From Orobanche coerulescens (lineage: Eukaryota; Streptophyta; Magnoliopsida; Lamiales; Orobanchaceae), in NCBI GenBank assembly GCA_033398695.1, contig CM065804.1, positions 9,595,001 through 9,659,000 on the forward strand: a stretch of DNA of 64,000 nt, in the 5' to 3' direction. The position numbers and the translations under genes are program-made. Of this stretch, positions 21,773 through 32,598 are shown piece after piece. Every line of letters begins with the position of its first letter. The stretch's first letter is position 1. Under the pieces are notes generated by a model, which was not told the DNA's origin, did no database searches, and saw only the letters and a program-made list of their open reading frames with translations.

Positions 21773-22076
21773 GGCATAGTCTCAAAGAGCTAGTTCCGGT
21801 TGAACTTGCCGCACATGGTTATCTCCTCCTTGGATTTTGATATTTTCGGCCATGTTGACCGTCGTCTGCAACTCTCTTTTCTCCTTCTTATTCCTTCGAA
21901 GAGTGCGCTCGAGCTCGGTATCCAAAGGTAGTAGGCCTTCGTTACCGAGTTTTCTCATGCACTACACGAAAGGTCCTGAAAGGAAAAACAAAAAAACGAA
22001 ATTAAATACACAAAAATAAAAATAAAACGTTCAAATTAAGACTAGAAATACTTAAATCGATATTAGAAAATTTCAG
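21773..22076 (-). other. Element B gag leader
   Basis: Leader between the primer-binding site and the gag ATG. The 60-codon frame on the opposite strand at 21837-22019 is a shadow. No feature was recognised. Confidence 0.5.
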
Positions 22077-22094
22077 TCCTCGGCAACGGCGCCA
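22077..22094 (-). other. Element B primer-binding site (tRNA-Asp)
   Basis: The minus strand reads TGGCGCCGTTGCCGAGGA, 6 nt from the LTR end at 22101. It matches the 3' end of plant tRNA-Asp with one mismatch. This is the PBS used by Athila-type elements. Confidence 0.85.
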
Positions 22095-22100
22095 AAAACT

Positions 22101-23406
22101 TGTTGCGATATTTCTTACACGCAAGTGCACGTTATCGTTTACAAGTAATAAAGTGATAAGTAGAGTATCGTTCCCACGAGGACTGAATCTCTAACTACCG
22201 ATTTTTATGTATTCCAGTTTTATTTGAACAATCGAATTTGGGTTTTGCAATTAATAACTAAAAGAATTACTAAAAGACTAAACAGTAGAAAACGATAGCT
22301 TGAATAAAGGGAAATCAAATGATGAATAAGTCTAGGATTCTGAATCCACCTCGGTTTATCCGAATTTACTCTCGATTATCCGTAATAAATAATTTTCCCA
22401 ATTTATTGAAGGCGGAGATTGCTAATATATTCTACCGCCTCTCCCGAGGTCAATAGATTTGTCTAAAGACGAATAACGCACTCTATCCCTAGGTGAATTA
22501 ATTCGTCAAAAGGCGAAAAGCATAAAATCTCCAAAAGGCCACGTAGTTCCTATGAGTATATTCCTATCTCACAGAATAAAACGGTCCTCACCAATAGTTC
22601 CTCACCAATTCTCCTCTCCCGATTCGAATTGAATGATTAAAGCAATACAACTATTGGCTAGATAATTGCAAGCATTAAACACAATTGGGAAAACTCAACA
22701 AAAAGGTAATTAATTAGATAATCTCAAGCAATTCGTCAAAACATAGGTTTCATCAAAACCCTAGATTAGGGTTTTAGCCTGACATACTAATAATTGAAAA
22801 TACAAAATAAATGAATGGAAGCATAAAAATCAAACGCAGATGAAGCTCGGATTCCTCCGTTCTTCAGCTTCCGCCCTCTGCCCTTGAAGTCTTCTGCTTT
22901 CCTCCTCTTCTGCCGTCTCCAAGCTTAAGATCCCCAAAAGATAAAAGATCAAAGATAATTAATTAGGGTCTTAAACCCTTATTTATAGCTCAGCACATTC
23001 TCCAAATCGCGTCCGTATGAGTAGGTCGAAAACTGGCTTCGAAACGGCCCAAATCCGCGCGGACATACAAAAACTGCCTAGTGTGCCGCGGCACACTGCA
23101 TTCAACTGGATGCTTGGGCGTCATCAAATTCTTCTGTGCCGCGGCTCACCTGGACTGTTCCGCGGCACAGAGTACAGGTTACTTAGTGCCCAGCTGTGTG
23201 TCTTCCTGTGCCGCGGCCCTGCTTCCTTGTGTCGCGGCTCATAGCCAAAATTTGCCGTTTTCGCCCGTTTCGCCTCGTTTTAGCTTCCGGACTTCAATTT
23301 CGTGACAAACATACACAATTAAGGCATTAAAGGCTCATTTTATCAAATTCACTCTCCAAAATAATACAAAATAATGATAAATAAGCGTATAAAAATACGC
23401 CTAACA
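22101..23406 (-). mobile_element. Element B 5' LTR
   Basis: Pairs with 14309-15635. TATAAATA (minus, 22980-22987) with the GCCGCGGC cluster (23080-23245) upstream. One palindrome in this copy is mutated (gttccgcggcac, 23158). Confidence 0.9.
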
Positions 23407-23411
23407 GTTAT

Positions 23412-24155
23412 CACGAGCCTACGGTGGTGGAATACAAAGAACTCTCGGATAGAAACTGAAGGGAATCGCCCTCTGCGTCGCCCGAAGAAGAAAACGAGAG
23501 AAGAGATACAAAATGGGGTGTTTTGATTCTGCCCGCTGTACTTAAAACAGCAGCCGTTACGGCCGTAACAAATGTTACATTATGGCCGTAACAAGGCTAA
23601 TATTACGGCCGTAACGAATGGGGTGTTACGGCCGTAACACTGTCGATGCTAGCCTAACAATTGTCTCAACTGCTCGGACGACTCCGAAACTCGGACCTGC
23701 TATCGAACCGAAAATACGGCTATGAAGAATATTCGATGACGAGTCTAACCGTTACAAGAAAACAACATTCCGACTACCAGGGAATCCGAAATACGACAAC
23801 GAATAAGGAATTCCATAAATTTATAGGAAATTACAAAAATGGCCCAAGTACCCGAAAATCCCGATACGACATCAGATTAACAAACCGAAAGTCTCAACAC
23901 GACCAACTCAACCATACGAACTTGTGCAAACCAAGAAACAACGAAAACGAACGAGTTTTACGAGAATCGAACGCACAAACGACAAAACATGTCATAAAAT
24001 GGAATCACGCAAAAACATCACCAAAACTCGTCCAAATGGAAAAACTCCAAGAATAAAGTAGATTCAAAATGTTGAAACGGTTACAAGCGAGTCGATAAAA
24101 ATAGACATACACCAAAAATGGAAACTGCTAAGAATAGAAAGGTATGGATATTACA
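23412..24155 (-). mobile_element. G1 3' LTR, second part
   Basis: Continues the G1 LTR after the nested element. On the minus strand it starts TGTAATATCCATACC at 24155, directly after the polypurine tract. It carries the TTACGGCCGTAA cluster at 23549-23642. Confidence 0.85.
23549..23642 (-). promoter_or_regulatory. GTTACGGCCGTAAC cluster in G1 LTR
   Basis: Four copies at about 23551, 23574 (TTATGGCCGTAAC), 23602 and 23629, each 12-14 bp and self-complementary, spaced 20-30 bp. The minus-strand downstream TATA is weak (TTTTAAGTAC near 23535). Confidence 0.75.
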
Positions 24156-24176
24156 TTCTCCCCCTCTAAAAAGAAG
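24156..24176 (-). other. G1 polypurine tract
   Basis: The minus strand reads TTCTTTTTAGAGGGGGAGAA directly before the LTR start TGTAATATCC, matching the position and composition of a plus-strand primer. Confidence 0.8.
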
Positions 24177-24190
24177 TTTTGTCTCGAAAC

Positions 24191-27100
24191 TTAAGAATAA
24201 AAAAGCTCGGGGTACCTCGAACGCATATCCTCCTCTAACTCCCACGTCGCTTCTTCTACTCCGTGCCTCGACCATTGCACTTTAACCAAATGAATGGTTT
24301 TGTGCCTTAACTGTTTGACTCGACGCTCTAAAATTCTGACGGGTCTCTCCTCAAACGTAACATCCTTCTCGATCTCCACGTCTCCGAAATCAATAATGTG
24401 GGACGGGTCCGGAACATACTTCCTCAACTAAGAGACGTGAAACACACTATGTACATGACTCAACGACGGAGGTAATGCCAAACGGTACGCTAACTCGCCA
24501 ACTCTATCCAATATCTCGAAAGGTCCAATGTACCTCGGGCTGAGCTTCCCCTTTTTCCCAAAACGGAAATCTCCTTTCGACGGAGATACTCTCAACAACA
24601 CATGATCTCCCACCTCAAACTCCAAAGTTCGACGTCTAACATCCGCATAAGACTTTTGTCGACTCTGAGTTGTTAACATTCTCTTTCTAATCAATTCAAC
24701 TTTCTCCCTCGTCTCCAACACAAGGTCCGGCTCGGTGCCAACTAGATCGGACGGCTCATCCCAACATATCGGTGATCGGCAACGTCGGCCATAAAATGCC
24801 TCATACGGTGCCATCTTAATCGATGCGTGCCAACTATTATTATACGTAAACTCAATCAAGGCCAGATGCTCCTCCCAGTCACTACTCCAGTCTAACACAC
24901 ACGCGCACAACATATCCTCGAACGTCTGAATGGTACATTCGGACTGTCCGTCGGTCTGAGAATGGAAAGATGTACTCAAACGCAAACGTGTCCCCAATGC
25001 CTTATGTACCGCCTGCCAGAAATGCGATACAAATCGGCCGTCTCTGTCCTAAATAATAGTCCTTGGCGTACCATGAAGCCTCACTATCTGAGCGATAAAA
25101 ACACGAGCCAATCTTTCTGGACCCCAAGTACACGATCACCCACACCATATTCATTCCGGTCTTCGTCCTCGGCAAACTCGTGACAAAGTCCATCGAGATA
25201 TCCTCCCACTTCCATTCTGGGATAGGAAGTGGTTTCAACAATCCGGCTGGCCGCTGATGCTCGATTTTGACTTGTTGACAAGTCAAACACTTAGCCACAA
25301 ACTGAACCACCTCATTCTTCATGTCATTCCACCAGAAATTCTTTCTCAAATCTTTATACATTTTACTCGAGCATGGATGGACGGAGTAAGGTGACGCGTG
25401 AGCCTCTCGCATAATACTCTGCCTCAATTCCAAGTCGTTCGGAACACAAAGTCGACCTTGGAATCTCAACACACCATCCTCATGTATCACGAATCTCGGG
25501 ACTTTCCCTTTCCCTACATTAATAAACATCGGGTCCTCTAACTGTCCCGATTTAATGTCGTCGACTAGAGATCACGACGAAATATCAAGTGTACGCAACT
25601 GCCTGGAACTCTCTGGTAGCACGATCTCAACGCTCAACCTCATTAACTCTTGCTGAAGTCCCGACTGGGCTGTAAGCAACTCAAGCGCCCAAAGCGATAC
25701 CGATTTCCGGCTCAAGGCATCTGCCACCACATTTGCCTTGCCCGGATGATAAAGAATTTCGAGGTCGTAATCCTTAATCAACTCCAACCATCTCCTCTGC
25801 CTCATATTTAGCTCTTTTTGCGTGAAAATGTACTTCAGGCTCTTGTGATCGGTGAAAATCTGACACGACGAGCCATACAAGTAATGACACCAGATCTTCA
25901 ACGCAAATACAACCGCGGCCAACTCAAGATTGTGCGTAGGGTAATTCAACTCGTACGGTCTCAACTAACGGGAAGCATAGGCAATCGTCCTCCCGTGATG
26001 CATGAGTACACATCCGAGACCTTGGCCCGAAGCATCACTAAAAAATGAGAATCCCTCATTACCACTCGGTAAAGCCAAAATAGGAGCCGTCGTCAACCTC
26101 CTCTTCAACTCCTCAAAACTCTTCTATCTCTCATCAGTCCACACGAACTTCTCTGACTTCTGTAACAACTGAGTCAGCGGTCGAGCGAGCTTAGAGAACC
26201 CCTCGAAAAATCTACGATAATACCCGGCCAAACCCAGAAAACTACGGACCTCCTTCACATTCTTGGGCGGCGCCCAGTCCAACACTGCCTCTACTTTATG
26301 TGGGTCCACACGAATACTCTCGGCTGAGATCACGTGACCGAGAAACATCACCTCTCGCAACCAAAACTCACACTTTGAGAACTTCGCAAAAAGGTGCTGA
26401 GTTCTCAAAATATCTAACACGATATGCAAATAACGGGCATGCTCCTCCTCGCTCCTCGAGTAAATCAGGATATCATCGATAAAAACGACTACACACTTAT
26501 TGCGGTACTCGATAAAGACTTTGTTCATAAGCTGCATGAACACGACTGGGGCATTGGTTAGCCCAAAAGGCATAACCACAAACTCGTAGTGTCTGTATCT
26601 CATCCGAAAGGCCATCTTCGGAATATCGGTATCCTTCACTCGGAGATGATAATACCCCGATCTCAAATCAATCTTCGAAAACACGGTTGCCCCTTGCAAT
26701 TGGTCGAACAAATCATCGATCCTCAGTAGCGGATACTTTTTTTTAATAGTCACTTTGTTCAACTCACGATAGTCGATACACAGACGAAGTGACCCATCCT
26801 TCTTCTTCACAAACAGGACCGGTGCGCCCCAAGGCGAAGCGCTCGGTCGAATATACCCCATGTCTAGCAACTCTCCCAACTATTTCTTCAACTCAAGCAT
26901 CTCAGCAAGCGCCATACGATATGGCGTCTTAGAAATCGGTGCCGCACCCAGCTCCAAATCAACATTAAACTCGACCTCTCGATCTGGCGGCAAACCCGGC
27001 AACTCATCTGGAAAGACGTCAGGATAATCACACACTACTGTAATAGACGAGACTCGACTCCCCATTCTCCCGATCTCAAAGCGTAACACCAATACCCCGT

Positions 27101-27574
27101 ACAACCTCCTCGAAGAAGTCTCACCGCTTTCAAAGCGCTGATCAATAATCTCTGACTACTCCGCTTACACCCCACAAAAGAATGCTCGGTACCGTCAGAG
27201 GCTAACATCGAAACGACTCTCGTTCTATAATTCATGATTGCCCCATGACGGTCCAGCCAATCCTCACCCAGAATCAAATCCTCATCTCTAATATCTACCG
27301 CAATCAGATTAAAAGGCCAAACCCTCCCCCGCGATAGTCACTGGAAAATCTCTAATCTCACGATCCCCCACGATGCTATCCCCACTAGGCAGTTTAACAA
27401 CAAATGGTTCACACGCAACTAGGCAATCAACATGCAGACGATGCACACAATCCAGAGATATGAAAGAATTCGTAGCACCAGAATCGAATAATACGGAAAC
27501 AGGATGGTCAAGAATGTGAATGGTACCTGTAGCCACTGTCGCGTCTGGGTCTCCCGCTCGTCTCATCTCATATA
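24191..27574 (-). pseudogene. pol: G1 pol: protease, RT, RNase H, integrase, chromodomain-like tail
   Basis: Domains in order. Protease: VLFDSGATNSFIS near 27490. Reverse transcriptase, 26879-26124: [35 protein letters not shown] and catalytic [11 protein letters not shown]. RNase H, 25964-25690: [20 protein letters not shown] and ADALSRKS. Integrase zinc finger: HASPYSVH...CLTC near 25400-25270. Integrase core: WKWEDISMDFVTSLPRTKTG then TDGQSECTIQT. GPY/F module: YIGPFEILDRVGELAYRLAL. Chromodomain-like end: VPDPSHIIDF to WELEEDMRSRYPELF. Breaks: stops at 26880, 26124, 25965, 25572 and 24428; frame changes near 27600, in a T-run near 27312, near 27095 and near 25000-25100. It was a full Tekay-type pol but cannot now be translated as one protein. 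Confidence 0.9.
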
Positions 27575-28756
27575 CTCGGGGCAGAACAGACCCCGCACTA
27601 TAAGCTCCCCCCTAGAAGGTTGTCCACGTCCTAGACCTCTATCAAAACTCTGATGTGGCTGAGAATCTATCGGTGCACTCGGTTCCCCCACAGCTGGGGC
27701 TGACATCTGAGTAACTGGTGCCCGAGCAGCATCTGTACAAAACTTGGCAAGATGCCCCATCCGACCGCAGGAATGAAACTGAACCGGAGGCCTGTCACAC
27801 TCACTCATAATGTGTCCAGGGTGACCACAGTTAAAGCAATTAGGACCACATACTGAACTAGTAGGAGCAGACTTAGAACTGTTTCCTCGTCCAAGTGACG
27901 GGGACTGACTCCCAAAGACTCGCGAACCAGACTGAGTCTTCTGATACCCTCCAGACTTGCCTCCCGAAAACTGGCCGGAGGTTTTCTGCTTCTTTCCCTC
28001 GGCTGCCGTCTCTGTCGCAGAAAACGACATCTCATAAGCCATCGCCTTATTCTGATACTCCTTCAAAGTCGTGCACCCCAGACCAGACATGTAGTGACGC
28101 ACCCTCGGTTTCATCCGCATATCGAAGTGGCGGATCTTATCAAGTTCATCTCGGATTTGGTTTCTCACATAATGAAGTTATTGGTTGTAGTCCTTGATTG
28201 CCTGCGAAATCGGGACATCTTGGGGCTTAGCCTCAAAGAAGGCTCGGATCCTCCCTTCTTTAACTGGCCACGGACAAAACTCGTCTTCCATCAGCTCCCG
28301 GAACTCTGCCCATATGGCTGCCCGGTCCCGCGGTTTCACTGCTTGCCACCACGTTGCCGTCTCTTTGGCGAGGAAGTACTGAGCGATGGGTACCTTCCTC
28401 TCCTCAGAGCAGTTAGCAGCCTCAAATACCTTCTCCATCTCAAATAACCAACTCTCCCAACCGGAAGGGTCAGAAGCACCATCAAACTGCGGAGGACGCA
28501 TACGAATCACGTCCTGAAGTAATTTATCATTACCGGATCCAGTAAGCGGAACCGGGTTAACATTAGCCTGGCTGACCAAAACGGCCTGAGTCAGTAGCGT
28601 CATCTGGTTCGCTACTTGCTGTAAAATATTCGCCACTCCAACATTCTCATGCGCGTTGCCGGAGCTAGCAAACTGATCCTGCTGACCTCCGGAACTAGGT
28701 GGAAGACTGTTCGACAAGGAAGGCATCGCCGAATTAGTTCCCGAGTTATCAGACAT
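27575..28756 (-). pseudogene. gag: G1 gag with two zinc knuckles
   Basis: Starts at ATG 28754-28756 (MSDNSGTNSAMPSLSNSLPP). The gag core has RPPQFDGASDPSGWESWLFE, QYFLAKETATWWQAVKPRDR and FRELMEDEFCP. An in-frame TAA at 28178-28180 breaks it after AIKDYNQ. The rest continues in the same frame with a basic region and two zinc knuckles: CFNCGHPGHIMSEC, then a decayed FHSCGRMGHLAKFC that has lost its first Cys (F-H-S-C for C-x-x-C). A frame change near 27600 leads into protease. Gag would coat the RNA in cytoplasmic particles. Confidence 0.85.
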
Positions 28757-29022
28757 GGCCGCCCCACCGGCTGCGCCACGTCCTCTACCGCGTCCGCGTC
28801 CTCTACCAGCAGGAATTCTGAAGAAGTAGCGGGTGAGTACAATTCAAACGCAAAACGCAACAAGATATCAGGAAAGGAAACAGAACAGGACAACGTAATG
28901 AGTCAAGTTAGGAAAACTTACGAGCACCGGCGTATTAAGATGATGGCATGGCAGCGATACTGTTCGAAAACGACACTCGACTAGACCCAAATAACCGACA
29001 GCCTAGGTATCCATAAACCTAA

Positions 29023-29034
29023 GCTTTGATACCA
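29023..29034 (-). other. G1 primer-binding site (tRNA-Met)
   Basis: The minus strand reads TGGTATCAAAGC, 5 nt from the LTR end at 29040. It differs by one base from the initiator tRNA-Met site TGGTATCAGAGC. Confidence 0.8.
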
Positions 29035-29039
29035 TATTC

Positions 29040-29936
29040 TGTAACACCCCCAAGACGTTCAGGGCGTATTACAGCGCCATGGACCCCACACTCTGGAATC
29101 CACCAGGCTAACAAACCGACCCGACAAACAACAAGGACATATATCACTAATAATCGAACAATTTCTCAAACCACGACATTCAAATAAAAGACTAAAATAC
29201 GACAATACAATCTGACATCAAATATATTTCCCAAAACGGGTACACAACATTAACAAATTCAAAAAGGAAGTACTCGAGTACTTAAACCAATTTCATAATA
29301 CAGAAATCCCAAAACAAAACATCAATAAATAAACGACAGTACATAACACCAACAAATGACTACTGAACAATATCATGCTTGCCCATCATCCTCATACGGC
29401 TCGTATGCTCGCTTGTCTCCAAGACCTGTACCTGAAATACAAAAAGTATTTCCCCCATTTAAGGGGTTAGCGACAACTGCTAGTGCAAGTACAATCCATT
29501 TGAACTACCATTCTAATCAGATGAAAATATGCGCCAAAAATCATTTTAGAAATTATTTATATTCCGGAATATCTTACGGTGCACAAGCACAAAACACATT
29601 TCTCCAACAAAACATTTCAAAGTTAACCTCGGTACGAGACTCACGGCCACCATACCCCACAGATCCCCGTCGGACATCCCTGGGTGGTTAACCATAGTTC
29701 GCGATACGAAACTCATGGCAACGTATCCCTAGAGGCCCCGTCGGACCATCCCTAGATGAACATACACATATACATCCGCACAACCACGAGAAGCCATAAT
29801 TCAAATACTAGAACGCGTAAATAAATGTAAAGTACTTACCGTTGAGATTTCTTCGAAGAATTTGGAATGAATAACGGCTACAAACGATCCGAATGGAAAA
29901 CGACGGTTCCTAAACGAAGGATCAACATAACTCAGA
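29040..29936 (-). mobile_element. G1 5' LTR, truncated
   Basis: Matches 13092 onward at about 97% until ...ggatcaacataactcag, then changes abruptly into copia-1 sequence. About 1.06 kb of the LTR (its U3 side with the palindrome cluster) is lost, so G1 has no 5' promoter. Confidence 0.85.
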
Positions 29937-31706
29937 ATATAAAATCCTAGAAGCATTTGGAATGAATACATGAAATCCTAGAAGGATGATATGCCTGAAG
30001 CATATAAATCAAAATTTAAATATATGTATTCCTTCAAATTGCAAGAGTCTTTATATAGATTCAAATAGTATAGTCGAATTTTAAATAACCATCTTAGTCA
30101 ATATTATTCGACTAAAGAAAGGTATATTAATGACTCAATGTCACATATAGATATGAATGATCTTAGATTGATTGGAACTCCAGAAGAGATCCAACTGATA
30201 CTTGAATATTTTAAAAGATAATTTGGGATCGTATTGAAATATCTAGAATATACCTTGGGTTACAAACATTTGGAAAGTGTATTATTGTATATATCAACAC
30301 ACTTGTACCTAAAAGATATTAAAGCGATATACACGGATGAAACACGCTCATCAAAATGGTTGAGGAGTCACATGATCCTATTAAGTACACCTTTATACCA
30401 AATGATGATGAAGAGATTCATGGTCCGGAAGTATCAAATCTCAGTGCAATTGTTGCACTCGTATATCTTACTAGTTCTACATGAACTAATATATAATCAA
30501 GGCTTAATTCATCATCTAATGGTCAACATTGAAAGAATGTATTGAAAACCTCAACGCTATCTGCAAAGAAAAAGATATTTTTATTTATATGATTCTTTGT
30601 ATTTATAATGCATTGAGAGTGCATTGAAATAAGATCAATCACCCTCTATATCTGAAAGAATTATGGGCTATAATAGAAGAATGAAGTTCTCCCAACTATT
30701 TCCATAAAGTCAATGTGGTGTCTGGTGCGAAGAAGATATGATGAAGCATATTTCTTTTTCATTCGTGATGTACAAGTGACGTGTGGACCAATGGGAGAGA
30801 CGACATAAATGATGTTCTCCGATCCGGAATTTTCATAAAGAAAATAAATAATGGATTTACAATTAGAGCAGTATAAGTTGATGATTTAAATTTAATTGGA
30901 CCTCCTGAATAGCTCAATAAAACTGCCACTAAAAATCTATGAAGTAAGTCTTACTAGCAATATCTCCCAATCATTATGAAATTATTGCAGCACATGAAAC
31001 AAGTTGAGAATGTGTATGGTTGATAAGTTTAACCACAACTAATATGAAATCTTTATAAGAGATGACATGTCTCACCAACATGTGAGTTCGAGATTGCAAC
31101 TTGCACTGAATATGATACCTATGCTAATTCGCGGAGGATTTTTTAAATGCCTGAAGCTAATTTATATAAAAATACATGTTGTGCTCTTTTTTCCTTGGTT
31201 GAAGTTTTATCCTATTGGGGTTTCCTAGCAAGGTTTTTAACGAGGCAACTAAGATGGCGTATTAATATGAATAGTGTACTATTTTCCCTTCATTAGGATT
31301 TTTTCCAACTGGGTCTTTTCTAATAAAGTTTTAACGAGGCATATTCATGGCATAATGAGGACATTACAGAGATGGGTATTAGACCTCAAGATTTAAAGTA
31401 AGAAGGAGTAGTTGTACTCTTTTTCCTTCGATCAAGTTTTCCCACAGGGTTTTCTTGACAAAATTTTGATGAGGCAACACATGGATACTCGTACTCCTAT
31501 GAGAATATTCTGTATACAGAGAAACTTATACTCTTATGATCACTCAATTTTTGTCTCCTGGGGTTTTACTGAGGCGGCATAATAATATTCATATAAGAAT
31601 GATCAATATGAGGGGCAAGTTATGCGTGCTACAAGCTCACTCCAAATAGTTTGGGAGTTTTTTTCTCCCATCGGTTTTTCTTCAAACTAGTCAATCAGTC
31701 ACTTAT
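29937..31706 (+). pseudogene. copia-1 internal region, part 3 (RT/RNase H remnant and 3' end)
   Basis: Decayed copia polyprotein. MPEAYKSKFKYMYSFKLQES near 29990 matches the RT 'KLxxSLYGLKQ' region. DMNDLRLIGTPEEIQLILEY near 30155 matches the copia 'DDLxIIGT' RT block (the catalytic aspartates are altered). DPIKYTFIPNDDEEIHGPEV near 30372 and LSAIVALVYL match the RT-RNase H junction. Many stops and frameshifts are present. 31180-31580 is a noncoding 3' region with a repeated motif. A G-rich word near 31612 (atgaggggcaagtt) may be the PPT relic; the 3' LTR is not found before the CACTA end at 31707. Confidence 0.75.
31180..31580 (+). repeat. Three to four diverged direct repeats at the copia-1 3' end
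   Basis: Units near 31186, 31285 and 31415 share the order ctctttttcctt, gttttatcc...ggg(t)tttc, aaggtttttaacgaggca. A shorter fourth unit is near 31545 (tttttgtctcctggggtttt...gaggcgg). Similar units precede the 3' LTR in many plant copia elements of this group. Each unit contains a short CCCA/TGGG-type pairing. Confidence 0.6.
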
Positions 31707-32598
31707 CACTATACCATAGATTGCCTATTGCAACCATATTTCTAAAAAATTGTTAAAAACCATTGCAATTGAGAAACCAAATCACATAAATTGCAATGCT
31801 TTTGAAAAGCATTGTAATTCCATTGGAAAAATCTAAGAAAGTTTAAAACATGCATTCTATTGCAATACTTTTTTAAAATCGTTGCAGTATCTATTCATTT
31901 TGGGGGGGAAATATTGGCGGGCTTGTAAAATGTGAGCGGAATTTCTTGGAAAATGTTGGCGGGCTTACAAAAAATAACAAAAGAAAAAATAAAAGAAAAA
32001 ACAAAACCCACAACACACAACACAACCCACACAGCACACAAACACAACACAAACACACGAACACAAAAGTCAACTCGAATAATCAAGCTCGAAGAGGGGA
32101 AATTAAGCTCGAAGAAGATTAAAGCTTGACAAAGGTAAATCATCGATCCGAAATCCTTTTTGTTTTTTGTAGTTTTGAATCGATTTTGTTACAAAGCTTC
32201 TTCCTTCTTCGTATATTGCTCTATTTTTTTGTTCTTAATTAGGATTCCTACATTTCTTGTGTAAATTCGAACTATGTAATCATGTTTGTTTGGGGGTTTG
32301 TGTTTGTTTGTTTGTTTGTAATTGGGGGTTTATTTTTGTTTAATTTAAGTTTTTTATTTGATTTTAATTTTGATCTGTCTCCCTATCTCCGTCTCTATTC
32401 AAAATTTGCTTTTTAATTTATACAAGTCCTATTTTTATAAATTTTAAGGCAGCTCTGTTTTTTTTGTTTGTGTAGAAAATAGGTCTACATTTATGCCCTT
32501 TTTTGTTTATGCTCTTTTTTTTATGCCTTGTTTATATCTTCTCTGTATTTTCTATTTTTGCTTCATTGTGCATATAATAGGTTTGTGAATTTGCAAAG

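Larger units (their letters stand above)
14309..23406 (-). mobile_element. Athila-derived gag-only retroelement B (TR-GAG-like)
   Basis: 9098 bp flanked by the 5-bp TSD GTTAT (14304-14308 and 23407-23411). LTRs of 1327 bp (14309-15635) and 1306 bp (22101-23406) are about 98% identical apart from one 21-bp indel, so the insertion is recent. Minus orientation: PBS for tRNA-Asp at 22077-22094, gag-protease ORF (21772-19394), extra ORF2 (18259-17180), polypurine tract next to 15636. Only about 600 bp separate the two ORFs. There is no reverse transcriptase, RNase H or integrase, so it must be mobilised in trans. Confidence 0.9.
13092..29936 (-). mobile_element. Tekay/Del-like Ty3/gypsy chromovirus G1 (nested host)
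   Basis: Minus-strand element. Its 3' LTR is 13092-14308 plus 23412-24155 (about 1.96 kb, split by element B). The internal region is 24156-29039 and the 5' LTR is 29040-29936 (truncated). The shared LTR part (13092-13995 against 29040-29936) is nearly identical. The polyprotein order (gag, protease, RT, RNase H, integrase, chromodomain-like tail) is that of chromoviruses, and the tail and LTR style point to Tekay/Del. The truncated 5' LTR abuts copia-1 sequence at 29937, so a deletion removed the LTR end, the TSD and a piece of copia-1 together. Confidence 0.85.

Noticed and set aside
23661..24056. 131-codon ORF in G1 LTR
   Set aside because: Lies wholly in LTR sequence and has no recognisable motif; basic composition only.
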